From DASWJQ01 sp036397095 (GTDB lineage Bacteria; Chloroflexota; Anaerolineae; Anaerolineales; E44-bin32), in the NCBI GenBank assembly GCA_036397095.1, contig DASWJQ010000145.1, positions 1 to 5,238 on the forward strand: a stretch of DNA of 5,238 nt, given 5' to 3'. Within the stretch, counting starts at the first letter, position 1. The number at the start of each line of letters is the position of its first letter. A program made the translations under genes and the position numbers. Shown one piece after another: positions 1 through 5,238 of this stretch. The notes under the pieces are model-generated. The model had not been told where the DNA came from and made no database searches. It saw nothing but the letters and a program-made list of their open reading frames with translations.

Positions 1-232
1 GGTCGTGATTGGCGCTGCTGGCCGGTTCGTAGGGGGCAACGTGGGCGCCCAGCAGCCAGGCCTCGCCCGCCTCCATCACGACATAGGCTTCCTGTAGGCT
101 CACCTGGCCGGCGCGGATGGATTTGATCTCTGTGCCGCGCAATACCAATCCGGCTTCGAACCGGTCATCGAGGAAATATTCATGCTGGGCCTTGCGGTTG
201 CGGGCAACAACCTTGATCCCATCCTCCGTCAT
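1..232 (-). CDS. smpB: SsrA-binding protein SmpB, N-terminal part (runs off left edge)
   Basis: SmpB binds tmRNA (SsrA) in the cytoplasm and delivers it to stalled ribosomes for trans-translation, which releases the ribosome and tags the unfinished protein for proteolysis. The 77 visible residues match the family's N-terminal half: an ARNRKAQHEYFL block near residues 10-21, then FEAGLVLRGTEIKSIRAG (about 25-42), SLQEAY, and HVAPYEPASSANHD at the edge. The usual SmpB is about 150-160 residues, so roughly half is missing, including the basic C-terminal tail. The ATG lies in an ATGA overlap with the stop of the upstream S41 protease gene. No good Shine-Dalgarno sequence precedes it (upstream reads GGCTGGCTGCC), so translation probably depends on coupling to the protease gene. 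Family identity is seen directly; the coupling is inferred. Confidence 0.95.
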   Translation of the reverse strand, partial: MTEDGIKVVARNRKAQHEYFLDDRFEAGLVLRGTEIKSIRAGQVSLQEAYVVMEAGEAWLLGAHVAPYEPASSANHD

Positions 233-1404
233 GGCAGCCAGCCGTTTTGTTGCAGCCAGTCGATGGCTCGGCTCATGATCGGGTCTGGAAGGGCCGGATC
301 CGGCTCAACCAGCACGGTCGGTGTCAATCCAATGTCGTCAAGTTGCCGGCCGCCCGGTGTGAACCAACGGGCGGTCGTGATATGCAGGTTCGAACCGTCC
401 GAAAGCCCATAAATGGACTGCACGGAGCCCTTGCCGTAGGTGCTCTGGCCGAAGAGGGGTGCCCGTTGATTATCACCCAGGGCCCCGGCCACCACTTCGG
501 CCGCGCTGGCGGTCCCCCCATTGATCAGGACCACTAGCGGGGCCCCGAAATCGTCTGCTGAAGCCTGGGCCCGGTGTTCACTTACAACGCCTTCGCGAGA
601 CCACTCAGTCAGAATCAAGCCGTCCGTCAGGAACAAATCCGCCGTTTCAATGGCGGCGTCGAGCAGGCCGCCCGGGTTGTTGCGCAGGTCGAGGATCCAG
701 ACCGTGGTGTGCTGATTGGCGGGATCCAGCAGGCCCTGTCGAATCTCTTCCGGGGTCGATTGAGAGAAATTTGTTACAGCCACCACGGTCACGCCGTCGG
801 CCTGCGGGTGGTGGAAGACAGTGACCGAAGGCAGGGGTATGATCTGACGCTCGATTTCGAAGGTCTGCTCGTCCGGCTGGGCGCCGCGGGCAATGCGGAT
901 GGTGACGTACGTACCGGGTTCACCCCGCAAGGCAGCCGAGATGTCGGCCAGCAACTCGTCCGCGCCCAGGCGGAAGTCGTCGATCTGGAGCAGATGGTCC
1001 CCCTCCAACACGCCGGCGCGCCAGGCCGGGCCGTCCGGGTAGGGGACCAGGACATAACCGCCTTCGACAGGCTGGAGCAGGGCGCCGATGCCTCCATAGG
1101 CTCCCTGCAGAGTTTGGCTCTCGAGTTCATCCTGGGATGGTGATTGATACGTCGTGTAGGGGTCGCCAAGCGAGCCCACCAAGCCTCGAATCATGCCGCG
1201 CTGCAGGCGCAGCGTGTCGGGCAGCCCATTGAAGTGGTTGCGCTCGAGCAGGCCGAGGGCCTCGCGCAGCAGATCGGTCGCCTCGAGCGCTGAACGTAAT
1301 TCAACCCTGGCCGCGGTGAAACCGCCGGCGAAGCCGGCGGCCAATGACACAGCGATCAGTGACAGCGTGCCGGCCCAGCGGGCCAGTCGCGAAAGTTCAA
1401 TCAT
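229..1404 (-). CDS. S41 family C-terminal processing peptidase (CtpA/Tsp-like), membrane-anchored
   Basis: This is a serine protease that cleaves proteins near their C-termini outside the cytoplasmic membrane. From the chosen start it has 391 residues, a normal length. A hydrophobic segment at about 10-29 is an uncleaved anchor or a signal peptide. A PDZ-like domain spans about 96-173 (GGIGALL, then GPAWRAGVLEGDHLLQID), followed by the S41 core: DLRNNPGGLL from 239, catalytic Ser300 in GGTASAAE, and Lys325 and Gln329 in YGKGSVQ. The Ser-Lys dyad is intact. The frame stays open to 1545, but the ATG at 1404-1402 is preferred. It has a GGGA six bases upstream and is followed by the charged-then-hydrophobic N-terminus expected of an exported protein. 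An ATG at 1422-1420 lacks a well-placed ribosome site and coincides with a possible -10 box. The stop overlaps the smpB start by ATGA. The substrate is unknown. Confidence 0.93.
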   Translation of the reverse strand: MIELSRLARWAGTLSLIAVSLAAGFAGGFTAARVELRSALEATDLLREALGLLERNHFNGLPDTLRLQRGMIRGLVGSLGDPYTTYQSPSQDELESQTLQGAYGGIGALLQPVEGGYVLVPYPDGPAWRAGVLEGDHLLQIDDFRLGADELLADISAALRGEPGTYVTIRIARGAQPDEQTFEIERQIIPLPSVTVFHHPQADGVTVVAVTNFSQSTPEEIRQGLLDPANQHTTVWILDLRNNPGGLLDAAIETADLFLTDGLILTEWSREGVVSEHRAQASADDFGAPLVVLINGGTASAAEVVAGALGDNQRAPLFGQSTYGKGSVQSIYGLSDGSNLHITTARWFTPGGRQLDDIGLTPTVLVEPDPALPDPIMSRAIDWLQQNGWLP

Positions 1405-1420
1405 AAGTCGTCCCAGGCGC

Positions 1421-1452
1421 ATTCTAGCACGGCGACCTGCCGCCAGTGGCAA
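1421..1452 (-). promoter_or_regulatory. Possible leftward promoter for the S41 protease-smpB operon
   Basis: On the minus strand, TAGAAT (1426-1421) matches the sigma70 -10 consensus at five of six positions. TTGCCA (1452-1447) matches the -35 consensus at five of six, but the 20-base spacer is longer than the usual 16-18, so the -35 assignment is weak. Transcription would begin near 1414, just before the preferred protease ATG, giving a very short leader. Inferred from sequence only. Confidence 0.35.
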
Positions 1453-1460
1453 GCTATAAT
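1432..1460 (+). promoter_or_regulatory. Rightward promoter for the 147-residue gene
   Basis: A perfect TATAAT (1455-1460) lies in the short divergent gap, with a poor -35 (GCGACC, 1432-1437) at 17 bases. Expected transcription would start near 1467, about 32 bases before the GTG start at 1499. A perfect AT-only hexamer is unlikely by chance in such GC-rich sequence. Its position between divergent genes also supports a promoter role. Confidence 0.6.
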
Positions 1461-1498
1461 CCGGACGGTAGCAATGATGGAGACGGGGTGGTGCACCT

Positions 1499-1942
1499 GT
1501 GGGTCGTGTCTTCCGGACCGAGACCGGCGCCAACCGTAGGCGCAAACTGATGGCCGAGATGTCGGCAGCTGTACGCTACGCGGCGGCGGCCGATCCGGAT
1601 CAGTCCGAACAGCTCGACCTGTTCGCTTACCTTGTGCTGGCGTTGCGCCAGATCAACGAGAGCGTTGAGGAGAGCGCGGCGGCGTGGGAGCGTCGCGCCT
1701 ACTGGGTCAAAGCCGACCGCTTCCGCCACGATTGGCGCTGGGCAGCACGGACGGACCTGGACCTGTCCCAGGCGTTAAAGACCGGCGATCTGGTGAAGGC
1801 GGGCCAGGCGGCGGCTGCCCTGGGGCCAGTCTTGACCGGCGCTGCCAGGCGGACTGGCAAGGACCACAAGCGTCCTTGGCGGGGCGCCCACGCCGCACTG
1901 CAAGCGAAGGACCAGCAGCCGGCATTTGGGAGCAGCGAGTGA
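1499..1942 (+). CDS. Uncharacterised small charged protein (147 aa)
   Basis: I cannot assign a function. The predicted protein is soluble, with no signal peptide or membrane segment. It opens with a basic stretch (GRVFRTETGANRRRKL), continues with a probably helical central part (DLFAYLVLALRQINESVEES, about 40-59), then has a distinctive aromatic/charged block, WERRAYWVKADRFRHDWRW, at 63-81. The C-terminal third is Ala/Gly-rich and ends in a KRPWRGAHAAL segment (124-134) and a polar tail. The overall layout resembles short hypothetical proteins I recall from Chloroflexota genomes, an impression I could not verify. The GTG at 1499 is chosen because it follows the TATAAT promoter by a suitable distance and keeps the basic N-terminus. 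An ATG at 1550 (residue 18) is the alternative. The ribosome site is weak (GGTGG-like). The gene is read divergently from the protease operon and lies 57 bases before the HD-GYP gene. Confidence 0.72.
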   Translation: MGRVFRTETGANRRRKLMAEMSAAVRYAAAADPDQSEQLDLFAYLVLALRQINESVEESAAAWERRAYWVKADRFRHDWRWAARTDLDLSQALKTGDLVKAGQAAAALGPVLTGAARRTGKDHKRPWRGAHAALQAKDQQPAFGSSE

Positions 1943-1943
1943 G

Positions 1944-1972
1944 TTGCATCTGCCAACGCTGGTCGGCATAAT
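1944..1972 (+). promoter_or_regulatory. Possible promoter for the HD-GYP response regulator
   Basis: CATAAT (1967-1972, five of six consensus positions) is preceded by TTGCAT (1944-1949, first three consensus positions) with a 17-base spacer. It lies immediately after the stop of the 147-residue gene. Predicted transcription would start near 1979, about 20 bases before the ATG. This would let the regulator be transcribed independently of the gene before it. Confidence 0.45.
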
Positions 1973-1999
1973 GGATGGCGTGAACCACATGAAAACGGG

Positions 2000-3040
2000 A
2001 TGAACATGACGAACGGACTACAGGCACTTGCGCGGGATGGACATTCGCTGCTCGTGGTCGAGGATGACCCGGCGATGCTGATCGCGCTGCGGGACATTCT
2101 GGAAGGTGCCGGCTACCGAGTGCGGACTGCATCGAATGGCGAGTTGGCGCTCGAGGAGCTGGTCGACTTCTCACCGACCTTGATATTGTCTGATATCTCG
2201 ATGCCGGTGATGGATGGCATCAAGCTGTTTGAGGAGGTTCGGCGGCGGCCGGACGGTGCGGGCATTCCGTTTATCTTCCTGACCGCGCGGGGCACGCGTG
2301 AGGACATCTTTGCCGGCAAATCGCTTGGCGCCGACGACTACATAACCAAGCCGATCACCAGCCAGGAGCTGTTGTTGGCGGTTCGGGCCAGGATTGAGCG
2401 GACGGATGAACTCAAACTTGTCCAACTGCAGGCAGCCTACAAGGCGAGCCTGTTGGCCTTGGCCAATGCCATCGAGGCACGCGATTTCTACACACGCGAC
2501 CACGTGGAGCGGGTGAGTGCTTACAGCCAGGCGATGGCGAAAGAACTGGACTGGCCCGCCGCCCGCAAATCAAAACTTGAGTTTGGGGCTATCCTGCACG
2601 ACATCGGCAAAATTGCCGTCCGCGAATCGATCCTCACCAAGACCGGTCCGCTGGGCCGCGAGGAATGGGATGAAATGCGTGAGCATCCGGTGGTTGGTGC
2701 CCGCATGATTGAGGGGATCCCATACCTGGCGCCCGCCATTCCGATTGTCCTCTATCATCACGAGCGTTGGGACGGATCCGGTTACCCCACGGGGATGCGT
2801 GCTGAAGAAATCCCTGAGGAAGCCCGCTTGTTGGCGGTTGCCGACACCTTCGACGCCATGACTTCCGACCGGCCTTATCGCAAGGCCTTGCCCATCACGT
2901 TGGCCTATGAGACGATCGTGTCGGAGGCGGGCCGACTCTACGACGCCCGCATGGTTGAAGCGTTCGTCGCCTGCTGGGAGCAGGGCCAGTTCACGGACGC
3001 CAAGCTCGGCGCCAAGCTCGGCGCCAAGCCCCACGGCTAG
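2000..3040 (+). CDS. Response regulator with receiver and HD-GYP domains (RpfG-like cyclic-di-GMP phosphodiesterase)
   Basis: This is a cytoplasmic two-component output protein expected to hydrolyse cyclic di-GMP when its receiver is phosphorylated. The receiver (about 15-132) has the acidic pocket E21-D22-D23, phospho-acceptor D65 in LSDISMPVMDG, T95 and K117 in the DDYITKP motif. A short linker (133-150) leads to the HD-GYP domain (about 150-330). That domain keeps H168 (RDHVERV), H200-D201 and K204 (HDIGK), H229 (EHP), H253-H254-E255, the GSGYP form of the GYP motif (259-263) and D282 (VADTFDAM, then SDRPYR). All key residues are present, so activity is likely. The length of 346 residues is typical for RpfG-type proteins. 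The outermost ATG is listed; an ATG two codons later (2006) has a better placed GGGA. No histidine kinase is adjacent. The C-terminus carries a short AKLG repeat. Confidence 0.95.
   Translation: MNMTNGLQALARDGHSLLVVEDDPAMLIALRDILEGAGYRVRTASNGELALEELVDFSPTLILSDISMPVMDGIKLFEEVRRRPDGAGIPFIFLTARGTREDIFAGKSLGADDYITKPITSQELLLAVRARIERTDELKLVQLQAAYKASLLALANAIEARDFYTRDHVERVSAYSQAMAKELDWPAARKSKLEFGAILHDIGKIAVRESILTKTGPLGREEWDEMREHPVVGARMIEGIPYLAPAIPIVLYHHERWDGSGYPTGMRAEEIPEEARLLAVADTFDAMTSDRPYRKALPITLAYETIVSEAGRLYDARMVEAFVACWEQGQFTDAKLGAKLGAKPHG
2999..3030 (+). repeat. 12-bp tandem repeat at the 3' end of the HD-GYP gene
   Basis: GCCAAGCTCGGC occurs twice in tandem (2999-3010 and 3011-3022), followed by a partial third copy, GCCAAGCC. 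The unit is a multiple of three, so it adds whole four-residue units (AKLG) to the protein's C-terminal tail, beyond the HD-GYP domain, without disturbing the frame. Confidence 0.85.
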
Positions 3041-3203
3041 CCCCGCGCTCGTTCCTTTTCGTATTCGTCCCGTCGTGCTTTGCCCCGCGCGACTACCTAT
3101 TGGTTCGGCTGTTGCGCATAGCCACCATAGAGCTCATTCTACCCATACCATTTCATCGTGAATATACAACAGGCTACGCGCATGTTTCACGCCAGGAGGC
3201 AAC
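3041..3203. other. 163-base intergenic gap before the dehydrogenase gene
   Basis: The gap is visibly less GC-rich in its second half (about 3120-3185) than the flanking genes, as expected of a promoter zone. The best -10 candidate is TATACA (3163-3168), but no convincing -35 lies at 16-18 bases. No stable hairpin with a T-run follows the HD-GYP stop, although a pyrimidine-rich stretch is present at about 3050-3060. The region ends with the ribosome site of the next gene. I see no RNA gene in it. Confidence 0.4.
3194..3199 (+). promoter_or_regulatory. Perfect Shine-Dalgarno for the dehydrogenase (decides GTG start)
   Basis: AGGAGG is a full consensus ribosome binding site, four bases before the GTG at 3204. 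It fixes this GTG as the start. It is the strongest translation signal in the window and compensates for the non-ATG start codon. Confidence 0.9.
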
Positions 3204-4097
3204 GTGTCAGAACGCATAGGGTTCGTAGGGTTGGGTGTCATGGGGACTGGCATGGTGCGCAATTTGCTTTCGGCCGGCCACGCGTTGGCTGTTTGGAACC
3301 GCGACCCGACCAGAGCCGAGCTGCTGGCGGCTGCGGGTGCACAGGCAGTCGGCTCGTTGGGCGCGTTGGGGGCGGTCTGCAGCTTGGTCATGCTGTGCGT
3401 GTCCGACACTGCCGCGGTCGAATCGATCACGGTTGGTGAAGGAGGTTTGGCCGCCAGCATGGGCGCTGGCGGCCTGCTGGTCGATTTGAGCACTATCAGC
3501 CCCCAGGCGACCCGGCAGCTGGCTGCCACTCTGTCCGAACGGGACCTCGACTGGCTGGATGCCCCGGTGAGCGGTGGCAGCGAGGGGGCGGCTGCCGGGA
3601 CACTAAGCGCAATGGTTGGCGGCAGCGGCGAGTCGCTCGAGCGGGCAAGGCCCTATTTGGAAGCGTTTTGCCAGCGGATTACCCACATTGCGCCCAACGG
3701 GGACGGCCAGATGGCCAAGTTGGTTAACCAGATCCTGGTGGTGGGCTATGCCTTGGCCATTGGCGAGGCCTTTATCTTCGCCCAGGCCGGGGGTCTAGAC
3801 CTGCAGCGCACCTTCGATGCCGTCAGCGGAGGCGCCGCCGGCAGTTGGATGTTGAGCAACCGGGCCAGCCAAATGCTGGTGAGGGACTTCTCGCCCGGTT
3901 TCACCGTGGACTTGCAGCTGAAGGATGTACGGTTGGCGCTGGCCGAGGCGGAACGTTTGGGCATCCCTACGATCACCACCGGGATTGCCGAGAGCCTGTA
4001 CCGGGTCCTTCAAAAGGATGGCCTGGGCGGTGAAGGCAACCACGCCCTGGTCAAGGCGCTCGAACGCCTATCGGGCGTGGTCGTCGACGGCCGCTAG
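3204..4097 (+). CDS. NAD(P)-dependent beta-hydroxyacid dehydrogenase (3-hydroxyisobutyrate dehydrogenase/glyoxylate reductase family)
   Basis: This cytoplasmic oxidoreductase interconverts a short beta-hydroxyacid and its semialdehyde or keto form; the substrate cannot be read from sequence. The Rossmann dinucleotide loop is G9-x-G11-x-x-G14 in IGFVGLGVMG. After the second strand comes WNRD (N32, R33) rather than an acidic residue, which suggests NADP(H) preference. Substrate-site motifs follow: DLSTISP (94-100), DAPVSGG (119-125) and catalytic Lys172 in GQMAKLVNQ. The C-terminal helical domain has FSPGF and LKDVRLALAEAERLGIP (about 229-255). The presence of Lys172 argues against an imine reductase. 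The 297 residues match the family's normal length, and the protein is complete. Specific names such as mmsB, garR or glxR would be over-calling, because no pathway partner is adjacent. Its stop is shared with the convergent recombinase gene. Confidence 0.93.
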   Translation: MSERIGFVGLGVMGTGMVRNLLSAGHALAVWNRDPTRAELLAAAGAQAVGSLGALGAVCSLVMLCVSDTAAVESITVGEGGLAASMGAGGLLVDLSTISPQATRQLAATLSERDLDWLDAPVSGGSEGAAAGTLSAMVGGSGESLERARPYLEAFCQRITHIAPNGDGQMAKLVNQILVVGYALAIGEAFIFAQAGGLDLQRTFDAVSGGAAGSWMLSNRASQMLVRDFSPGFTVDLQLKDVRLALAEAERLGIPTITTGIAESLYRVLQKDGLGGEGNHALVKALERLSGVVVDGR

Positions 4098-4104
4098 TCG
4101 GCCG
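4088..4104. repeat. Inverted repeat at the convergent gene junction, possible bidirectional terminator
   Basis: CGGCCG (4088-4093) and CGGCCG (4099-4104) form a six-base-pair, all-GC stem with loop CTAGT, which contains both stop codons. A second small stem, CCGGA/TCCGG with loop GCC, overlaps it at 4102-4114. Neither is followed by a T-run on either strand, so a classical intrinsic terminator is not shown. CGGCCG is self-complementary and such hexamers are common in GC-rich DNA. Confidence 0.35.
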
Positions 4105-5203
4105 GAGCCTCCGGTATCGGACTGGTTCGCTGGCCCGCCTGGTCGACCTGCTGCTCGGCGGTCTTGGCGTACAACTGCGTTGTGCGGATCGAGCGGTGAT
4201 TAAGGAAGCGCTGGACCTGGTCGATGGGGACGCCTTCCTGCAGCATTTGCGTCGCCCGCCAGTGGCGGAAATCGTGCGGATGGATGTGCGGCAGGCCCAG
4301 CGATTTGGCCGTGCGCCGGATCATACGCCACACGGCGTTGGCCGATAGGTCGCTGCCGCGGTACGACGGCCGGGTTCTGGCATGGCTGACAAACAAGGCG
4401 GTGGCGCCCGGGTCGGCCCGCTTGTCGAGGTAGACGCGCATGGCCAGTAAGGTCGGATCGGTGAACCGCAGCGTGACCAGACGGCCGGCCTGGCCTCGGC
4501 CTTTGCCCCGCACGCGGACCTGCCACACGCCTTGCTCGTTGAGCCGGGCCGCCCGGATGTGGTCGGCCGTCAGGCGCAGCACCTCCGACACGCGGGCACC
4601 GCTGTCCGCCAGGGCGTAGAGCAGCGCCCGGTTGCGCAGCCGTTCACACTCCTGGCGCTCGCATTCCTCCGGGCTGGCCTCCGGATCTACAACGGGTTGG
4701 TCGAAGGCGCGAATCAACTCGGCCATGCCCTCCGGCGGTTCCGGTGCGCCATCGCGGGCCTCGGAGGCTGGAACAAATGTTCTGAGTAGGCGTCGGGCCT
4801 TTTGTAGGGCAGTGGCGGCCGGGAAGGCTTCGGGCAGCAGCAGCTCGTCGGCCAGGAAACGGAAGAAGCTGATCATGGCCTGGCCGTACAGGCGAACCGT
4901 GGCGGGCTCCAGACCGGCGCTGGCGGCTTTGCCACGGCGTGGCCGTGCGTTGGGCGCCTCACGACCCAGGTAGTGAACGAACCATTGCAGCAGGTTGACG
5001 TCCTCGGGGGCCGATCCTAGATGTCCCAGGATGGCCTGGAGCGGCTCATCACCGGCCAGGCTGGTACGGGCCGCCATTGGCGCGGTCTCGAGATAGGCGC
5101 AGAACTGCTGCAATGCGTAGCGGTAGGCATCGAGCGAATTGGCCGACAGGTTGCTTTGGGCTTCAAACGCTGCAAATGCCTCACCAAGCGTGGCCTGCTT
5201 CAT
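4094..5203 (-). CDS. Tyrosine recombinase/integrase (XerC/D-like fold, phage integrase family)
   Basis: This DNA-breaking-and-joining enzyme acts by a 3'-phosphotyrosine intermediate. From the chosen start it has 369 residues. The N-terminal core-binding (SAM-like) domain covers about 4-135 (ANSLDAYRYALQQFCAYL, later ATVRLYGQAMISFFRFL). The catalytic domain covers about 155-350, with Arg204 (SGARVSEVL), Lys234 (VRGKGRG), His310 and Arg313 (HPHDFRHW), His336 (LNHRS) and nucleophile Tyr345 (TTQLYAK). The set is complete, so activity is expected. It is longer than Xer proteins (about 300), with extra loops at about 40-65 and 84-98 and an acidic inter-domain stretch at about 143-190. The ATG at 5203-5201 is preferred because GAGGT (5215-5211) lies seven bases upstream; the GTG at 5212 falls inside that site. 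Whether it is a host recombinase or a mobile-element integrase is undecided: no attachment site or cargo is visible. Confidence 0.92.
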   Translation of the reverse strand: MKQATLGEAFAAFEAQSNLSANSLDAYRYALQQFCAYLETAPMAARTSLAGDEPLQAILGHLGSAPEDVNLLQWFVHYLGREAPNARPRRGKAASAGLEPATVRLYGQAMISFFRFLADELLLPEAFPAATALQKARRLLRTFVPASEARDGAPEPPEGMAELIRAFDQPVVDPEASPEECERQECERLRNRALLYALADSGARVSEVLRLTADHIRAARLNEQGVWQVRVRGKGRGQAGRLVTLRFTDPTLLAMRVYLDKRADPGATALFVSHARTRPSYRGSDLSANAVWRMIRRTAKSLGLPHIHPHDFRHWRATQMLQEGVPIDQVQRFLNHRSIRTTQLYAKTAEQQVDQAGQRTSPIPEAPAD

Positions 5204-5210
5204 CTCACCC

Positions 5211-5215
5211 ACCTC
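5211..5215 (-). promoter_or_regulatory. Ribosome binding site of the recombinase gene
   Basis: GAGGT on the minus strand, seven bases before the ATG at 5203-5201. It decides that ATG over the in-frame GTG at 5212-5210, which overlaps the site itself. The promoter is not identifiable in the remaining bases and probably lies beyond the right edge. Confidence 0.7.
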
Positions 5216-5238
5216 TCAGTCGAAACCAACCTAATCCA

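Noticed and set aside
574..1143. Long plus-strand open frame (189 residues) opposite the S41 protease gene
   Set aside because: It is antisense to the PDZ and core coding region of a clearly recognised protease, has no family motif and no ribosome site. Long antisense frames are expected in GC-rich genes.
1474..1539. Possible 21-codon leader frame (ATGATGGAG...) overlapping the GTG start of the 147-residue gene
   Set aside because: It has no ribosome site, starts only a few bases after the predicted transcription start and shows no attenuation-like structure. It is probably chance.
1699..2174. Two overlapping minus-strand frames across the 147-residue gene and the start of the HD-GYP gene
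   Set aside because: Pro/Arg/Ser-rich low-complexity translations crossing two real genes and a promoter gap; typical non-coding shadows.
2570..3034. Minus-strand open frame (154 residues) opposite the HD-GYP domain
   Set aside because: It mirrors the conserved HD-GYP codons, begins within the tandem repeat, and has no recognisable domain. Such antisense frames are often misannotated in databases.
3027..3058. Possible terminator after the HD-GYP gene (AGCC-CCAC-GGCT stem, then a pyrimidine-rich run)
   Set aside because: The stem is only four base pairs, and the T-rich run is about a dozen bases away and interrupted by C and G, so it does not meet intrinsic terminator form.
3041..3090. Direct repeat CCCCGCGC at 3041-3048 and 3083-3090
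   Set aside because: Short GC-only octamer repeated once in GC-rich DNA; no evidence of a binding site or attachment site.
3134..3529. Minus-strand open frame (131 residues) opposite the start of the dehydrogenase
   Set aside because: Ala/Pro/Ser-rich translation with no motif, antisense to the Rossmann-fold coding region and its strong ribosome site.
4632..4973. Plus-strand frame opposite the recombinase gene
   Set aside because: Ser/Arg/Ala-rich low-complexity product, antisense to a protein with a complete catalytic set.

Overview
The window is GC-rich bacterial chromosomal DNA (above 60% G+C by eye) with dense, ordinary coding. Two AT-rich sigma70-like -10 boxes stand out in the short intergenic gaps. 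The gene content (S41 protease overlapping smpB, an orphan receiver/HD-GYP regulator, and a small charged protein with a W-rich 'YWVKADRFR' motif) fits Chloroflexota, perhaps Anaerolineae or a relative. That assignment is an inference from gene content and remembered sequence style, not a proof.

Left part, minus strand (1-1404): an S41 C-terminal processing (tail-specific type) peptidase with one N-terminal membrane segment is followed by smpB, which runs off the left edge. The two genes overlap by ATGA, so they look like one translationally coupled operon that pairs a protease acting on protein C-termini with the ribosome-rescue factor that drives addition of C-terminal tags.

Centre, plus strand (1405-4097): a short divergent promoter region (about 1405-1498) separates the protease operon from three rightward genes. 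These are a small uncharacterised protein (1499-1942), a response regulator fused to an HD-GYP cyclic-di-GMP phosphodiesterase domain (2000-3040), and a beta-hydroxyacid dehydrogenase of the 3-hydroxyisobutyrate dehydrogenase/glyoxylate reductase family (3204-4097). Each of the last two has its own upstream gap with a possible promoter or a strong ribosome binding site, so they need not form one operon.

Right part, minus strand (4094-5203): a complete tyrosine recombinase converges on the dehydrogenase. The two stop codons share one CTAG tetranucleotide, which lies in the loop of a small GC-rich inverted repeat. No tRNA, attachment site, cargo gene or other sign of a mobile element is visible beside the recombinase inside the window.

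No rRNA, tRNA, CRISPR array or insertion sequence was found, and no gap exceeds 300 bases. I do not see a clearly new multi-gene system. The points most worth a second look are the protease-smpB coupling, the shared-stop convergent junction and the uncharacterised 147-residue protein.
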